Numbered from the stretch's first letter, positions 11,187 to 22,689 are shown. The stretch: DNA of 64,000 nucleotides from Loripinus fragilis (GCA_964019695.1 OZ026515.1:140799549-140863548); one strand, 5' to 3'. Notes: a model not told the origin generated them from the sequence alone. Translations and numbers: made by a program.

Positions 11187-11435
11187 ATATTTTACTGACC
11201 ATTCCAAGGCGGTACTTCTTTTGTAGATCTCTTATGTTTTTGTTCTGTCTTGTGTTTGCTATTTGTGCGCGTCTGTTTATATGTGCTTTGTGGTCACCTG
11301 CTGGGAAAGGGCTGACCTCTTGGCTCTCGTTTGTTGTGTCTGCTGTGAGTTTGCCATTTGCCCATTGGTATCCTGGGTCAGGTGTGGTACTTCATTGTAT
11401 CGATTCCTGATCTTTGCACCCTTACTTACTTTCTA
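11187..11435 (+). mobile_element. Retroelement family A, copy A3, 3'-end fragment
   Basis: Only the last 250 bp of the family A 3' UTR is present, from ATATTTTACTGACCATTCCA to TTTGCACCCTTACTTACTTT. Same strand as most family A copies. No coding sequence; the overlapping 80- and 74-codon frames are UTR artefacts. Confidence 0.85.
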
Positions 11436-11784
11436 TCAGGTGCAAACATGGTTTGAATTGACATCGTTTTCTCAAACGTATATATGAAAATATGTCCCAC
11501 TAGATTGATTGGCAATATCTCGGTTCTTCTTTATTGTTTCCAAGAGCTGTTTTAACATGCTCCTATCTATAATTGCCTCCATTTGGGAAATTAATTTGTT
11601 TCCAAATAAAGACTCATTCTGCAGCTGTTATTTATTAACGCGGTGGAATGGCCATGAATAAATATTGATGTCAGAGTTTTATGATGCTCAACTATTAGTT
11701 GAGATATTAATATTGCATTCAGAAAGATGTGAAGCAAATGCATTTTGTCTTCGTCAGCTAAAATTATAGACCAATCAATATAAT

Positions 11785-12010
11785 TGAGCCGCGACATGTG
11801 ATTTTCAACAATGTGGCATTTTGACAAGTGTAGACACAAACGAGCATGTGTAGCCTCCATTTCAACTTAGAAACTCAAAATGACGTTCGGTCGGTTGACT
11901 AAGAGTCAAAGCGACTATAAAGGCGGCTCTGCTCAGACTGCGCGTATGCGCATGCTGATCTGAGTCATGTTGATCTGAGTCTTTGCTGATCGCACATACC
12001 ACATTGAGTA
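11785..12010. mobile_element. MITE family M, copy 1
   Basis: The left TIR TGAGCCGCGACATGTGATTT at 11785 is shared with copies at 25,137, 49,909, 55,544 and 63,893. The centre has the family's palindromic 'ctgcgcgtatgcgcatgctg' core. The right end is decayed but keeps CGCACATACCACATTG near 11,991-12,005. Confidence 0.7.
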
Positions 12011-13357
12011 GCTCACATGAGTGGCGTCATAAAATCGTAGTAAGAGAGTGATACTTATCGCGTATGAAAAATTTCACTCTTTTACCGTTTTGAACTAATT
12101 GATTCTTCCTTCTGGTTTGATACAGTAACACTGTATATACCAGGGTGTCACGCGTTATTCTTTTTACATGTATTTTAAAGACAGTTTTTAGTGTAGAGCC
12201 TGGTGAAATGCCGCGTTGTGCATTTTGCGACATGCAAGTTGTAAAAATTCCCGTTAACACAGCAGGAAGTCTATCAAACATGGCTGGAGACTAAGAACTT
12301 CAAGTTGGGTAATTAAATAATATGATTGAGTAGACACGAAACAAATCAGATTGTCGAGCGTCAATAGCAGCGGACACAGGTTTGTTCTCTGATTTGGTAC
12401 TTTGAAACAGCACTGGGCTCAGGGTAAGCCAATATAACCCAGTGATTGATCGGGACTCTGCTGGTTTTCCTTAAAGGATCTTCTAGGCAAACTAAAACTG
12501 AATATGGACTTTATTTTATGTTATAACAGTTATACAAGCGTCCATATCAATCTTGAAAACCTTCACCAAGTCCATCTAGAGCTCTCATTATCCGCTATCA
12601 GAAAGTGATAGCCAAACTCTTGATGCCAGTTTAAATACATCGTTAGTCTAACGAGCTCGTTAGTTATGTATATTATAGAAGCTGAGGCAACATACTAGTA
12701 ATACATCCGCTGTTTTAACTCCTTAAAAAAGCAGGTGAGTATGATCAGAAAATAAACCATTTTATAATGTCGCTAGACACCCTGTCTTCGGGATTTATCC
12801 TGATATGGCACCTGAACCAACTTCTAAGGTATTTGATATAGCTTGTGAATCTTTTTATATTTTGACCTTACCACGTTAACTACGAGGTTCATCTAATAAA
12901 TAGTTGGAATTGTGTTATGTATACTAAATAATAGGCGTTACATCAACATCATATCTCTATTTAGGATACATTTAATTATATACATAGGAGTACTAAAATG
13001 TGCATGGCCATGAGCCCCATGCCAAACTAGAATGTTCTTTTGTACAAATAACGACACGTTAGAATCAAGGTCTGTCATTTAACCATTTCCATAAAATTGA
13101 ACAGTCAAGTTATTTCATTTTGCTTGTTATAATCAATATGTATTTGAAAACTGTGTACTTTGATGAATGCTCTGTTCTTTTCACGTGCCAATGTGATGAG
13201 CAGTCAGAATCATGAGCTACGGACACTTACTGGAAGGGTTTACTATCACATTTATGGTTTTGGGTTGGGATTTACTATACATTGTACATGAAAAATGGTA
13301 TTGCATCAGCTATATAATCATTTGTCTTATCATATTTGTTTGAGAAGGTATGCCTTC

Positions 13358-13358
<1 letters not shown>
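12011..13358. other. Non-coding stretch with one candidate splice donor
   Basis: No recognised gene. A consensus donor CAG|GTGAGT occurs with the intron starting at 12735. It could end a 5' UTR exon that splices to the 14149-14172 micro-exon, but nothing else supports this. An 84-codon minus-strand frame (12027-12281) is unrecognised. Confidence 0.35.

Positions 13359-13422
<64 letters not shown>
13359..13422 (+). repeat. (AC)32 microsatellite
   Basis: Uninterrupted AC dinucleotide run. The open frame through it is an artefact. Confidence 0.97.
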
Positions 13423-13424
<2 letters not shown>

Positions 13425-13959
13425 TATCATTTCGAAATTCATTAACATTACACTATTATCATGAAGCTATGCTAGTTGTTATTAAGCCTTACAGATAATA
13501 AAACATATGGTGTTTGTTTGTTTGTCTGATGCTTAACGACACATCTATCCTTGTGGGTCATTAGCGACAGACGGTATAAAACCAAACATAGTTGGGATGG
13601 AAAAAGATAAAAAAAAAGTAATATATGAAGTATCTCAGTGCTAAAAGGTACCACCTATACCATGTTTGCATGTGTTTTGCTTCTGTAAAGCTGTACTTAA
13701 ACAGCATGAACATATGCAATGATATTTGTTTTTGCCACAAAATATTTACCCCACGAGCTCAAGGTCATAAATAGGTTAATAAATCCTGAGACCACTTTCT
13801 AAAAGAAAGACTGTGTTAGAATTGCAAGAGAAAGCTCGAAACATTTTAGCTGTTTGTTTGTTGCTCTTAGACTGATAGATAATACAAGTATAAAGCAATA
13901 TTCAAAACAATAGGTCTTGGAAATAAATCAGACAAAATAGAAAAGTGGTTGTGCCATAA

Positions 13960-14100
13960 TATGTTGTGGATGCTCAAAAGAACCGCCTCATTGAGACGCT
14001 TCTTCTAAACACTTAAAACATATGTTTAAACTGATAGATAAGATAAAAATCGCAAATATGCTTAAACATTTTGCTGCTCCGGATGTATGACCAAAATGTC
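13960..14100. repeat. Fold-back MITE family E, fragment
   Basis: Contains 'gctcaaaagaaccgcctca' followed by 'tgagacgcttctt', the hairpin core of the family seen better at 24,780-24,905 and 25,772-25,905, then AT-rich arm sequence. Decayed. Confidence 0.5.
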
Positions 14101-14148
14101 TTTTATGTAGGGTTTTAATAATAATTCGTTTGTATCTCTCTTTTGCAG

Positions 14149-14172
14149 GTAAGGCACAAGCAGCAACGATGG
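14149..14172 (+). CDS. Candidate micro-exon carrying a start codon (ATG G)
   Basis: A pyrimidine-rich acceptor (tgtatctctcttttgcag, ending at 14148) is followed after only 24 bases by a consensus donor GTGAGT at 14173. The exon GTAAGGCACAAGCAGCAACG-ATGG would hold 5' UTR plus an ATG at 14169-14171 and one further G, so translation would leave it in phase 1. The downstream candidate first exons at 20304, 50724 and 55303 also leave in phase 1 with a final G. This compatibility suggests alternative starts of one plus-strand gene, but 24 nt is little evidence and the acceptor-donor pair could be chance. The downstream protein is unknown. Confidence 0.35.
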
Positions 14173-15097
14173 GTGAGTATAGGTGTATGCATGAGAGTGG
14201 ATCTTAATCCTTTATATGCTGAAGCAGTTTAACGCCCAGATTTAAATATACCCTGAAATTTGGATTTACAGATTTGAATTCAAAAATAATATTTTATACC
14301 TGCCCAAAAGTTTTGTTTTATTCCAACAAACAGTGAAGACTCAGATGGAATGACGTGCTTGTAGCATTTCATCTGTGTCTTCACCTTTCATTGATTCACC
14401 AGATAACTGGGTTTGCAGTATAGAAAGGCTTAAAGTCATATTTTAGTTAATCACATACAACTTTGCTATTGGATTAATATCCCTACATATTGCCAAATAT
14501 CATTCCAAAATAAGACTAATCCATTCCCTGAGAAAACGTTTATGCCAAATGTGAACAAAACCGGTACAGACCAGGATACTCGTCTGCACGGACGCCTGAT
14601 CAGAACAGTTGAAACACCTTATAGTCTATAATGAGACTTTGGTCCTCGGTGCTAAGACGACAAACGAAGGCTCTAATGAGCCTGCACATTTTTGTTGAAT
14701 ACATTGAGTTATTTTTGATATTTTAGAAAGGATACAAATGTGTGTTTGAATATAATTATGATTGGGTGGGGTTGTGTAGAAAAAAACTTCGCAATCAGCA
14801 AAAAGAACACTGCATGATACAACGTTAGCCACTGTGGTTCACGTGTTTACATGAGATATCATGAAAAATGCATGTTTGTTTTTCTGCGACTAGGTTCATT
14901 CTTATGTTAGTTGATAATCTAGGTGCAAGATGTTAGCGCTAGCAGCACAAGACAGTTTAGCATATAAGGGAGATAGCACATCTTATTGGCTTTTTTACAG
15001 AAACAATTAGGTAGTCTCTCGTGGTCTTTGTATTAAGGCTTTGAAGTGCCACAGAAGCTATATACTGATTGGCCGTTCATGAGATTTCGGTACTGCT
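14173..15097. other. Non-coding or intronic stretch with a decayed fold-back
   Basis: About 14,200-14,420 resembles the TTAA fold-back (family D) elements, with an arm pair 'gaagactcagatggaat...atttcatctgtgtcttcac' near 14,336-14,382. The rest shows nothing recognisable. Confidence 0.4.
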
Positions 15098-15260
15098 ATT
15101 AAAGTAGATTCCGACTGTAAGGCTATGTTATATAGTTTGATACTAAATTTCAGTCAACAGTAGATCTTACAGTTATTGAACGTGATTTGGATTTGGGATA
15201 TACCTTACGTCGCTGTCAAAAACGATTTGTAGAATAGTGACGCATCTGCTGATGTATCCA
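15098..15260 (+). repeat. Dispersed repeat H, copy 2
   Basis: Aligns with 9748-9905 in the same orientation. It abuts a family I MITE immediately downstream. Confidence 0.6.
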
Positions 15261-15410
15261 GCGGAACTAGAGGCGTTAATTTTGGTCTGAGCCTTTATCT
15301 ACATCCATATATTGTGCAAGCGAGCAGCCAAGGTTCAGACGAGTCTGTGCACATACTCAGTCTCGCGTGAGCCAATGCGAAAAGTACCAGAATCCCGTGC
15401 ACTACCCCAA
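15261..15410. mobile_element. MITE family I, copy 1 (decayed)
   Basis: Shares 'tctgagcctttatctacatc', 'gcgagcagc', a GC-rich partially palindromic core and the end 'aagtaccagaatcccgtgcact' with the better-preserved copy at 50,899-51,055. Confidence 0.55.
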
Positions 15411-16864
15411 ATAGTCGTTTATTCTTCAGCAAACTAATCTGGACGGTGTTTGTGTAAATCAATTACAAAGTTGTAAATGTAATAGAAAAGGTAATTATTA
15501 AATTGAATCTGGTTGTATCCCGTTTATGTGAAAATATTCATGCTCTGTCAATGTCCGAATTCCAAACGTTAGTAAATCACATTGCATAATAAATAATACG
15601 TCTTAACATTTGAGTAAAAAACGACATTCGTGTTTTCGGGAAAATAATTTCTAATACAGTTTATCAATATATCACGGCTGACCTGGATGTAAAACAACAA
15701 CATCTATTACAGCTATATTCAAGTCATTGTCTCTAAAAAGAGAATAAAATGAGCCAAGAAATGACCCAGTCCTAAATCGAGGGGATTCGATGCACCAAGG
15801 AGACACAATCAAAGTAACAAAGTAAGAAAGAGGACAAAGGCATACCCAGAAATACAATAAGCTATTCTACCAGCCCTCTTCCTAGGCGAGACGACGATAG
15901 TCGAACTAGAAATAAAAGGGCACAAATAAAACTACGCCATAACGCATTGGAACAAACACGATACCCCTTCTATACCCCTTCTATACACAAAAAGGGAAAC
16001 ATGGCCAAATTAAATTATAGAAACCTTTGATGCTGACAAAAGAAAGCAGTTGCCTAAATTATAAAATTTTGCTAAATTTGATGAAATCGTTCTGCAAAAA
16101 ACAACACAAATTAAAAGAGAAAGTAATAACAATACAAAATCCTCTAAATCGTGTACTGCAGAACATCCAGGTATGAGAGATTTCAGAGAATGAGAGAATT
16201 TGCTTTTTCAACTAAAGTTCTATGGAATATATCCGGCTTACCATTTGTTCAAAATAAGGATTAGTCATCTAGATATCTTGAGATAGAGTTGAGTGCCTCA
16301 ATAACATCAGCCTGGGTATTGCACAAATGGATCCGATCCACTGAACAAAATAGCCAGAGCTAAAATATTAAACTATTTAAACGACATATCCTTAACTACT
16401 CCTATGCCTACCCGCAAACTGTGTTTGTGGATAGTATACTGTTTTCACGTTGTTCGTGCGTAGTAACATCCGTCCGTGCATAGCGTTTTGTTTCTTTAAT
16501 ACATTGAATGGTAATTGCTGAAATTTCACCAAACCTTGCAAACATATTCATATCTACAATGAAAATACTTTTAAGAAAAAATAATGACAAGAGGCCAATT
16601 CTATTAGAGTTATTTCCTTTTTTCTAAATTGCTTTAATAGAGAATTTATGCTTATGCTTGCGGGCTGATCACCTCCTACCACGTGGAGCGATTTGATACT
16701 TTGCATGGACTGTGTAGACACATTGAACATGGCCATGAAGGAGGTTTGTATATGCGTAAAAGGGGCCTACATGGTCAGAGCAACTCTACTACAGTTTTTG
16801 ATTAAATAATACAATTCATTACCTACACAATGGAGACATATGAACATTGACATTTTGGTCTGTG
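15411..16864. other. Non-coding stretch, nothing recognised
   Basis: AT-rich sequence with a small imperfect duplication 'taccccttctataccccttctatac' near 15,960. Short open frames on the minus strand (15,672-16,736) have no recognisable content. Confidence 0.4.
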
Positions 16865-16915
16865 ATAAAGTTGGTCTGTGATAATGGTATTTCCTGGTCA
16901 TGGTTACTTGCTTTT
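16865..16915 (+). mobile_element. Retroelement family B, 3'-end scrap
   Basis: The sequence 'tctgtgataatggtatttcctggtcatggttacttgctttt' matches the extreme 3' end of family B copies at 34,130-34,180 and 49,435-49,480. Confidence 0.55.
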
Positions 16916-17328
16916 TAACAATCCAAGTATGGCAATTTGCAGTGTTGTTATTTTTTCCCTAATCTGGGAGATAATAATATTTATACAAAATTTCTTGAGG
17001 ACCTGCCAATATTATCATCAATCTAGTAAGTGTTTTACATTTCTATGTCGTAATATTTATATCAATTCACTTCTGTGGGCAAATATAGGCTCCCGTTTGT
17101 TTTCCTTCCATATGTCCTATAGGTCAGTGACTGTTTCTATTGCACTGTTTACTTAATCTAGTTATATTGATTAACCAATATGACACTACATTTCAAGAGA
17201 CAACGCTTACTACTAATAAAAAGTAGTAATTGCTTCAGAAACAAAACTAATGTGCGCTAATCTTTGTAAGTATGCAGTACAGCCGTTCAGAATTCTATTC
17301 CACCTCTCCGTTAGAACAAGGGAAAGCA
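16916..17328. other. Non-coding stretch, nothing recognised
   Basis: No supported feature. Confidence 0.35.
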
Positions 17329-17378
<50 letters not shown>

Positions 17379-17409
17379 TAGAAGTAGTAGTAGTAGTAGT
17401 AGTAGTAGC

Positions 17410-17450
<41 letters not shown>
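17329..17450 (+). repeat. (TAG)n microsatellite
   Basis: About 122 bases of TAG/AGT trinucleotide repeat with single interruptions (TATAGAAG near 17,378, GCA near 17,409). The poly-Leu/poly-Tyr minus-strand frame across it is an artefact. Confidence 0.97.
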
Positions 17451-17795
17451 CCAAGCCTTGTCTAGAAGGCCGTGTCTCCATATTAAAACCAGCTCTTCAT
17501 TCGTATACTTCTTCCCAAATTTATTTGCTATTCTGTAAGCAGCGATGTAATAACACAATAATTGTCACTGGTGACTTGGTATCATCGCTGAAAGGTACTA
17601 CTACTAGTTTTCTAGGACATAGTCGGCACTATCGAATGATAATCGAGAATCAATATAAGAGAACAATCACGCTAAACGTGAAAAACTCGGTAAACATTTC
17701 AGTTGGTCGCAGCCTCTGTTATCAACCTCTTGAGAACGCCAAGTTCTAAGCAGTTTACAATATTTTCCCACTGGACGATCTGTTTGCAACAATGC

Positions 17796-17991
17796 TTAAC
17801 TCTTAGCCTACTAGTGTCGTCCCGCTGATAACCTTTGCAAACAGTGTGGACTCAGATCAGGCCCGACAACACGTCAGGCCTGATCTGGATCCAGACCGTT
17901 TGCCCCTCTGATGGTACTTCCGAAAGAAAAAAATGTTGATTTTGAAAAAAAAATCAGTGGATGCAAACTTACCCAGTAGGCAAAGAGTTAA
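17796..17991. mobile_element. piggyBac-like MITE (family D), with hairpin core
   Basis: The ends match as inverted repeats: TTAACTCTTAGCCTACTAGT from 17796 against TTAACTCTTTGCCTACTGGG read inward from 17991. The outermost TTAA is the target-site sequence typical of piggyBac-type elements. The interior has a hairpin (GATCAGGCC...GGCCTGATC, about 17,855-17,885) and the CAAACAGTGTGGA / TCCAGACCGTTTG arms common to this family. No ORF. Confidence 0.7.
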
Positions 17992-18686
17992 TGAAATTGT
18001 CATTGGAAAAGCTCTTTACCATATAGCAAACAGGAAAAGGTCTGATCAGTATGTATGGCTATACAAGATCATCCGGGCGTTAATTATTATGTCAGTGTCA
18101 ATATACACATATGGACATGCAATGAAAGCCGCATGTTGCTTTTGTGCATTAATACACGTATGATGAACTTAATGTCTTTTGTTTCATTCATTAGTCGGAG
18201 AGCCGTTTTCATTTTGTCCATCCATTTGCTAATTGTATAAACTATTATTGAAAACGTGCTCTAACGACCCAATATATATTGGCTCCTTAATTTTCTGCTT
18301 TAAATGGTTTAGTGATTTATATTAGTGTACGTGTGTTTGTGTGTATAAATGGATTAATACAAAAATAGAATCGCGGTATTTTATTTCGTAAGTTTTTTTC
18401 AAATATGTGTACATACATAATATGAGGAACGTGTTCCTGTAATACTAGCTTCATGACGTTTGATGCCTATGTTTATACGTGTCATGTTGATAGCGTGCCG
18501 TTCATACATGTACATGTATACGAAAGACTATCTAAAACAGTTGCATAGAACATTATAACATGTATTATTTTGCAATGTGTATAAGAATCAATTTTAAGAA
18601 AGAAAATGTAATTATTTATGCGCAGGCTGATCCGAAGCTTCGCTGGTCGCACATACCACATTGTTGGGAATCTCATGCACTGGCTC
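17992..18686. other. Non-coding stretch with MITE scrap
   Basis: No gene supported. About 18,620-18,686 ('gcgcaggctgatccgaagctt ... accacattgttgggaatctcatgcactggctc') is the right half of an M/I-type MITE and abuts the LINE fragment that follows. Confidence 0.45.
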
Positions 18687-18687
18687 A

Positions 18688-19010
18688 ACTTGCTTATATC
18701 CGTGGTGGTGGCGGAGTACATGTTCCATACTGTTGAATCATTCTCCAACTGAGGCTTGACAAGAGTTTTGTATCCAACAGATTTCAAGACTCTGTCATAG
18801 ACCCAAATATTTCTTTTTAGGGAAGCCTTAAACCGCCATTTTTGTAGTGATGTCAATGTGTGATTGGAGGTCGTCCACAATGGTGATACATAGGTATTTT
18901 GCTGCGGAAACTCTCTCCTGCTGAATATACTTAAAGCTGTATTTTTTGTAATTTGAAATACCTGACATTTAGAAGGATTAAATTGCATACAGTTGCATGA
19001 GGCATGCTAG
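18688..19010 (-). pseudogene. Decayed non-LTR retrotransposon RT fragment
   Basis: The minus strand encodes MQFNPSKCQVFQIT at 18,945-18,988, then in another frame SAAKYLCITIVDDLQSHID near 18,840-18,910, then back in frame SLKRNIWVYDRVLKSVGYKT and LVKPQLENDSTVW. The order (FNPSKC, YLG-like, LKRN, Y.TLV.PqLEy...vW) is that of the C-terminal half of the reverse transcriptase of Jockey/CR1-type LINEs in invertebrates. Catalytic motifs upstream (YADD) are absent, at least one frameshift is present, and the C-terminal side runs into an M-type MITE. A dead fragment of about 100 codons. Confidence 0.75.
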
Positions 19011-20303
19011 GTTGGTTTGTAGTACATGGCTTTCTGTAGTTAAGCTGATGGCAAATTTACAAGGCATGATCGAATGCATAAAGCCTAACGTAAGAAAGAT
19101 TATTGGACCGAGAAGCGTTACCATGGACGTTTGAAATAGGGTTTGGGGAGATCTGCTATAAGTTCCAAAATCTAGTGTGCTGGTCTATATAACACTTGTA
19201 GCACCATTGACGTTGTTAGAAAACTGCGACAGTACCAGGACTTCTTCAAACAACGTTACGTAAACTTTGTTTGTTTGCTTGGTATGTAAACAACTCACCA
19301 CAGTAGAAAGACAATAATACAATATTTAAATCTACAAGAGCTTCACTCAGCTCTTCGTCTGTTAGTGTTTTCTGCTAATGATTTTTGCCAACAGTTTAGA
19401 CTAAGACGGGGCATAATATTGATCCAACATATTTGACACACTTATTGTATCCACAAAAGAAATGTTTTAAAAGTTAGTTTTTAAAGCAATCATCAGACGA
19501 CAATATTTGAGAAGCTACCGAGCATGCAACACGTTAATCTGCCGACATTAGCCAATTTCCTAGGGAATTCCCAGCATATATTGCCCTCACTAATTTAACA
19601 GTTTTGTTTTAATTATGAAAGCTGATCGATAACTAATAATACAAGAATCAGCATTGTATGTATACTAATGACTGTCCAATGTCCACCAGTTCTGTCGTGA
19701 TAATATTTAGTAACTTACTGCAAATACAACCACAAAAGCTCAGATGAACCGGAGCCTACAGTAGTATTCACTGGAAAGGTTATACCAAACTCTAGCTACA
19801 TGTATATAGCCTCACTTGATAGCTGTACATGCACGTTTATAAAAGAATTATTTTATGCAGAAGCAATACGTGCCATTGAAAGAATGGCCATATCGCACAT
19901 TGTCGCATGTGCATAAAGTGATTCTTTAAATGTTCTGGATAAACTCCCAATTCAGGCTAGATATTCAGTTTGAGTCTGAGCCACCATTTGTGTCAGTATT
20001 TTGTGAGTGCGAGCAGCACATGATCTGACGAGACTTGTGTATGCACAGGCTCGTCTAATCATTTGCTGATTAAGTATACGATCAGTGCATACGTCTCATA
20101 AGCTGGCATATATTTTTACAGTGGATATATGATTGAGGACAATAGGTGTGATAGTGTGATACATGGTGATGTTAATCTAGTGTTGACAATCATATTTGTG
20201 ATATAAAATCATTTGGTAAAATGCGTATTGCGAATGTCATAATTGGACATCGTATTTGATGTCCAAGACTCTTGTGGCATCGAAACAATCTTCGTATGTA
20301 TGA
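19011..20303. other. Non-coding or putative promoter-side stretch
   Basis: Contains MITE scraps: about 19,100-19,200 ('ccatggacgtttgaaatagggttt') also seen near 61,770-61,800, and a family I-like 'gcgagcagcac...gcacaggctcg' at about 20,008-20,060. No exon recognised. The part just upstream of 20,304 would be promoter or 5' UTR if the candidate first exon is real; no clear TATA box is seen. Confidence 0.4.
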
Positions 20304-20478
20304 ATGTTACAATACCAAGGCGTCATGCTACGTCATAACGTCAACCACACTGGAGGAGATTCGAAGAGTGATTCGTCATCCGTTGACCTTACACCCACCT
20401 TGACGCCCTTTGAGCGATGGGCATCCAAGTATAAATGTTGGCTCACCGACTGGATTATTCTTTGTTTCTGTCCAAAAG
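20304..20478 (+). CDS. Candidate alternative first coding exon, 58 codons
   Basis: An open frame begins with ATG at 20304 (a second in-frame ATG is at 20325) and reads through a polar, Ser/Thr-rich segment (residues 10-30, ...GGDSKSDSSSVDLTPTLTP) into an aromatic, Trp-rich end (FERWASKYKCWLTDWIILCF, then CPK). It stops exactly at a consensus donor AAAAG|GTAAGC (intron from 20479), leaving phase 1. Only 20 bases further a TTAA MITE starts, so the longer open frame to 20711 is intron plus MITE. The ending WLTDWI...PK-G recalls the two shorter exons at 50724 and 55303 (WI...VLHK/R-G), also phase 1. The protein family is not recognised. It could be a short N-terminal exon of a membrane-associated or signalling protein encoded beyond the window. 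Confidence 0.5.
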
Positions 20479-20498
20479 GTAAGCTGTTTATTTATTCA

Positions 20499-20797
20499 TT
20501 AACCCTTTGTATTCAGATGGATTTTCCCATACAGATAAACATAACATGGATGGGATTGTCCATGAACATTTTAAGGGGTCACAGGTTGAAAATTCAAAAT
20601 AAATATTTACATCAGTCCCTGAAGATTGTTTTTAGCAAACAGTGCAGGCCCCGATGGAATATGTTCTTAAAAGGGTATCCTTTGGAAGCAAAGGCTGCAC
20701 CAAAGAACTGAAACTAGAGTGTTTTGCGGCATTTCATCTGGGGCTCTACTGTTTCCTAAAGTACCCGTCATGGGGCTTCCAGTATACTAAGGGTTAA
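20499..20797. mobile_element. piggyBac-like MITE (family D), about 300 bp
   Basis: Starts TTAACCCTTTGTATTC at 20499 and ends ATACTAAGGGTTAA at 20797, so the ends are inverted repeats bounded by TTAA. Interior arms 'gatgga...tttcatctggggc' follow the family pattern. It lies in the putative intron immediately after the 20304-20478 exon. Confidence 0.65.
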
Positions 20798-20924
20798 TCT
20801 ACAAATTTTGACAGACAGTGTAACACGCAAATCTGACCGCGCCTAAAAGACAGTTTGACCCGAATTAAAACCAGACCTCTATATAAGATTAATCAAAGTT
20901 GTTTTTTATATGTTCTCAGCCAAA

Positions 20925-21080
20925 ACATTTGTTGTGGGCACTTAAAACCCGTATTAATGAGACGGTTCTTTTGGACACCTAAAACAAATGTTAAAACTAA
21001 ATGAGTGAGACGTTATTCATAATTTACGCCAAAAAGATTTCTTGACCTACATGGCTAAATCACCTCTACTCTTTTACATG
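20925..21080. repeat. Fold-back MITE family E fragment
   Basis: Includes 'gtgggcacttaaaac...aatgagacggttcttttggacacctaaaac', a reversed and decayed version of the E core seen at 24,780-24,905. Confidence 0.5.
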
Positions 21081-21465
21081 TTTTAAATGAGTTTGCTCGG
21101 CTTTTACGTCAAAAATGTATCCGAATATTCAGGGTAAATACGGTATGCCGAATGGAACTTTCAGTTCTATGTGAAAATACCGGTTTTCTGGTTTAGCGAC
21201 TTGTCTTGCAGTGGTTTGTGTTCTTTTAAGTTTGGCGATTGGGGATTGGTTGCTTTGCTTTTGGTATACCTGACTGCGTGTTTCTGTCCTTTACTACAGT
21301 CTGTGATTGCTGGTCATGTTCATTTGACTCGTTTCTTTAATCCCTTTTCTTGACCATACTAATAGGCTTTTAGCTTTAATTGTGCATTTTCTTGTGATGT
21401 GTTATTTGATGAATATGCAAGAGACTGCATACAAGTACAGTCTTACCTGATCTATATCTCTCACT

Positions 21466-21664
<199 letters not shown>

Positions 21665-21736
21665 ATTCCATGTATATATCTGTCTATTTATCTTTGGTCT
21701 GCCTGACTGTCTGCGAACATGCATCTTCATATTTAA

Positions 21737-21785
21737 GATGTTTCCAGTCTGGATGTAAAAATTTTACATCCAGACTGGAAACATC
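21737..21785. repeat. Perfect 24-bp palindrome with 1-nt spacer
   Basis: 21737-21760 (GATGTTTCCAGTCTGGATGT followed by AAAA) is the exact reverse complement of 21762-21785, separated by one A. It lies about 70 bases after the tetranucleotide repeat. It could extrude as a cruciform; an inverted-repeat assembly or cloning artefact cannot be excluded. Confidence 0.9.
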
Positions 21786-22049
21786 CTTTAATATTGCTTA
21801 TTACGCTATCGTTCTCATTTCACCATCGAACCCTATAGTGTTGTTACTGTTATTCATGAAAACTATTTATGTCTTAAGGTATCTGCAATAGTCTAATTTG
21901 AAACAAAATGACATGCATGCTAACAGTTACTAGTAAGAGTCCTCAATCTATTGGAAATTCTACAATGGGAGAAACAGCAGTTGTATCCCATTATAAGCTT
22001 GCTGCTTAGTTGGCCGACTTGCTTTCCCAGTAAGCACGTAAAATCGGAT

Positions 22050-22105
22050 CACTATCGGCTAGCCAACGAAACGCCATCCAAAATGGCGTTGGCGGGCCGA
22101 TAGTG
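22050..22105. repeat. Fold-back family J, hairpin
   Basis: CACTATCGGCTAGCCAACGA...CGCCATCC folds with GGCGTTGGCGGGCCGATAGTG, about 24-bp arms with mismatches. Related cores occur near 2,320, 30,668-30,730 and 41,075-41,140. Confidence 0.65.
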
Positions 22106-22179
22106 GCCCGAGATTGGATGCTGGCTATGTTGCTTATTGTGTTCTTAACTTGAGATTTCCCTAATACCATATGGTAGTC

Positions 22180-22395
22180 TCAACTGGAACTGTCTCGGCC
22201 AATTCCGTCGAATCAGACCTAGGATGTACATCGAGGGTCTACTTTGAAAGCGTGACGCTTATGTCACAGAAACCATACTAACACAATAACAAGTGTGATT
22301 GCAGTGAAACAAACGGTTCTGACATTTCACAATAAACATTGCTACAAATGAAGTTTTTTGTGTTTTCAGTAAAATAATGCCATAGCGATATGTTC
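22180..22395 (+). repeat. Dispersed repeat F, copy 2
   Basis: Aligns with 1318-1580 in the same orientation: 'gccaattccgtcgaatcaga', 'gatgtacatcga', 'acaataacaagtgtg' in order. The terminal hairpin that is perfect in copy 1 is decayed here. Confidence 0.65.
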
Positions 22396-22404
22396 TGAAT
22401 GTCA

Positions 22405-22502
22405 TGTCGCTGTTTTTGTTTTTGATGCTTCCTCACGGTGTCATGTGTTGATCCGTAGTATGTGATTGTGGCATTTCCTGGTTATACTCACTTACTTTTT
22501 AC
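22405..22502 (+). mobile_element. Retroelement family B, copy B2, 3'-end fragment
   Basis: Ends 'gtgattgtggcatttcctgg' plus 'ttatactcacttacttttt', the common 3' terminus of family B. Confidence 0.7.
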
Positions 22503-22689
22503 TGTATGTTTTTGAACAACAACATAACCTAGATTGAAAGTTTGACCTGTAATACAAGTCGCATGGTGGCAGTTTGTGATGTATTCTCTAAGGCGGTGAA
22601 TCTGCGCTTGATAATTAAAAGCAATGTAAGTTCAAAAACTCTCCTACAACAGGACATATCTTAGCACATATTTTATTGTGATTTATGTT

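Noticed and set aside
11168..11487. Overlapping Cys-rich frames
   Set aside because: They translate the family A 3' UTR; the same 'protein' reappears at every UTR copy (for example 2665-2934 and 60845-61036).
17295..17558. Open frame with poly-Leu and poly-Tyr
   Set aside because: It translates the (TAG)n microsatellite on the minus strand.
20479..20711. Continuation of the 20304 open frame
   Set aside because: It crosses a consensus splice donor and enters a MITE at 20499, so it is more likely intron.
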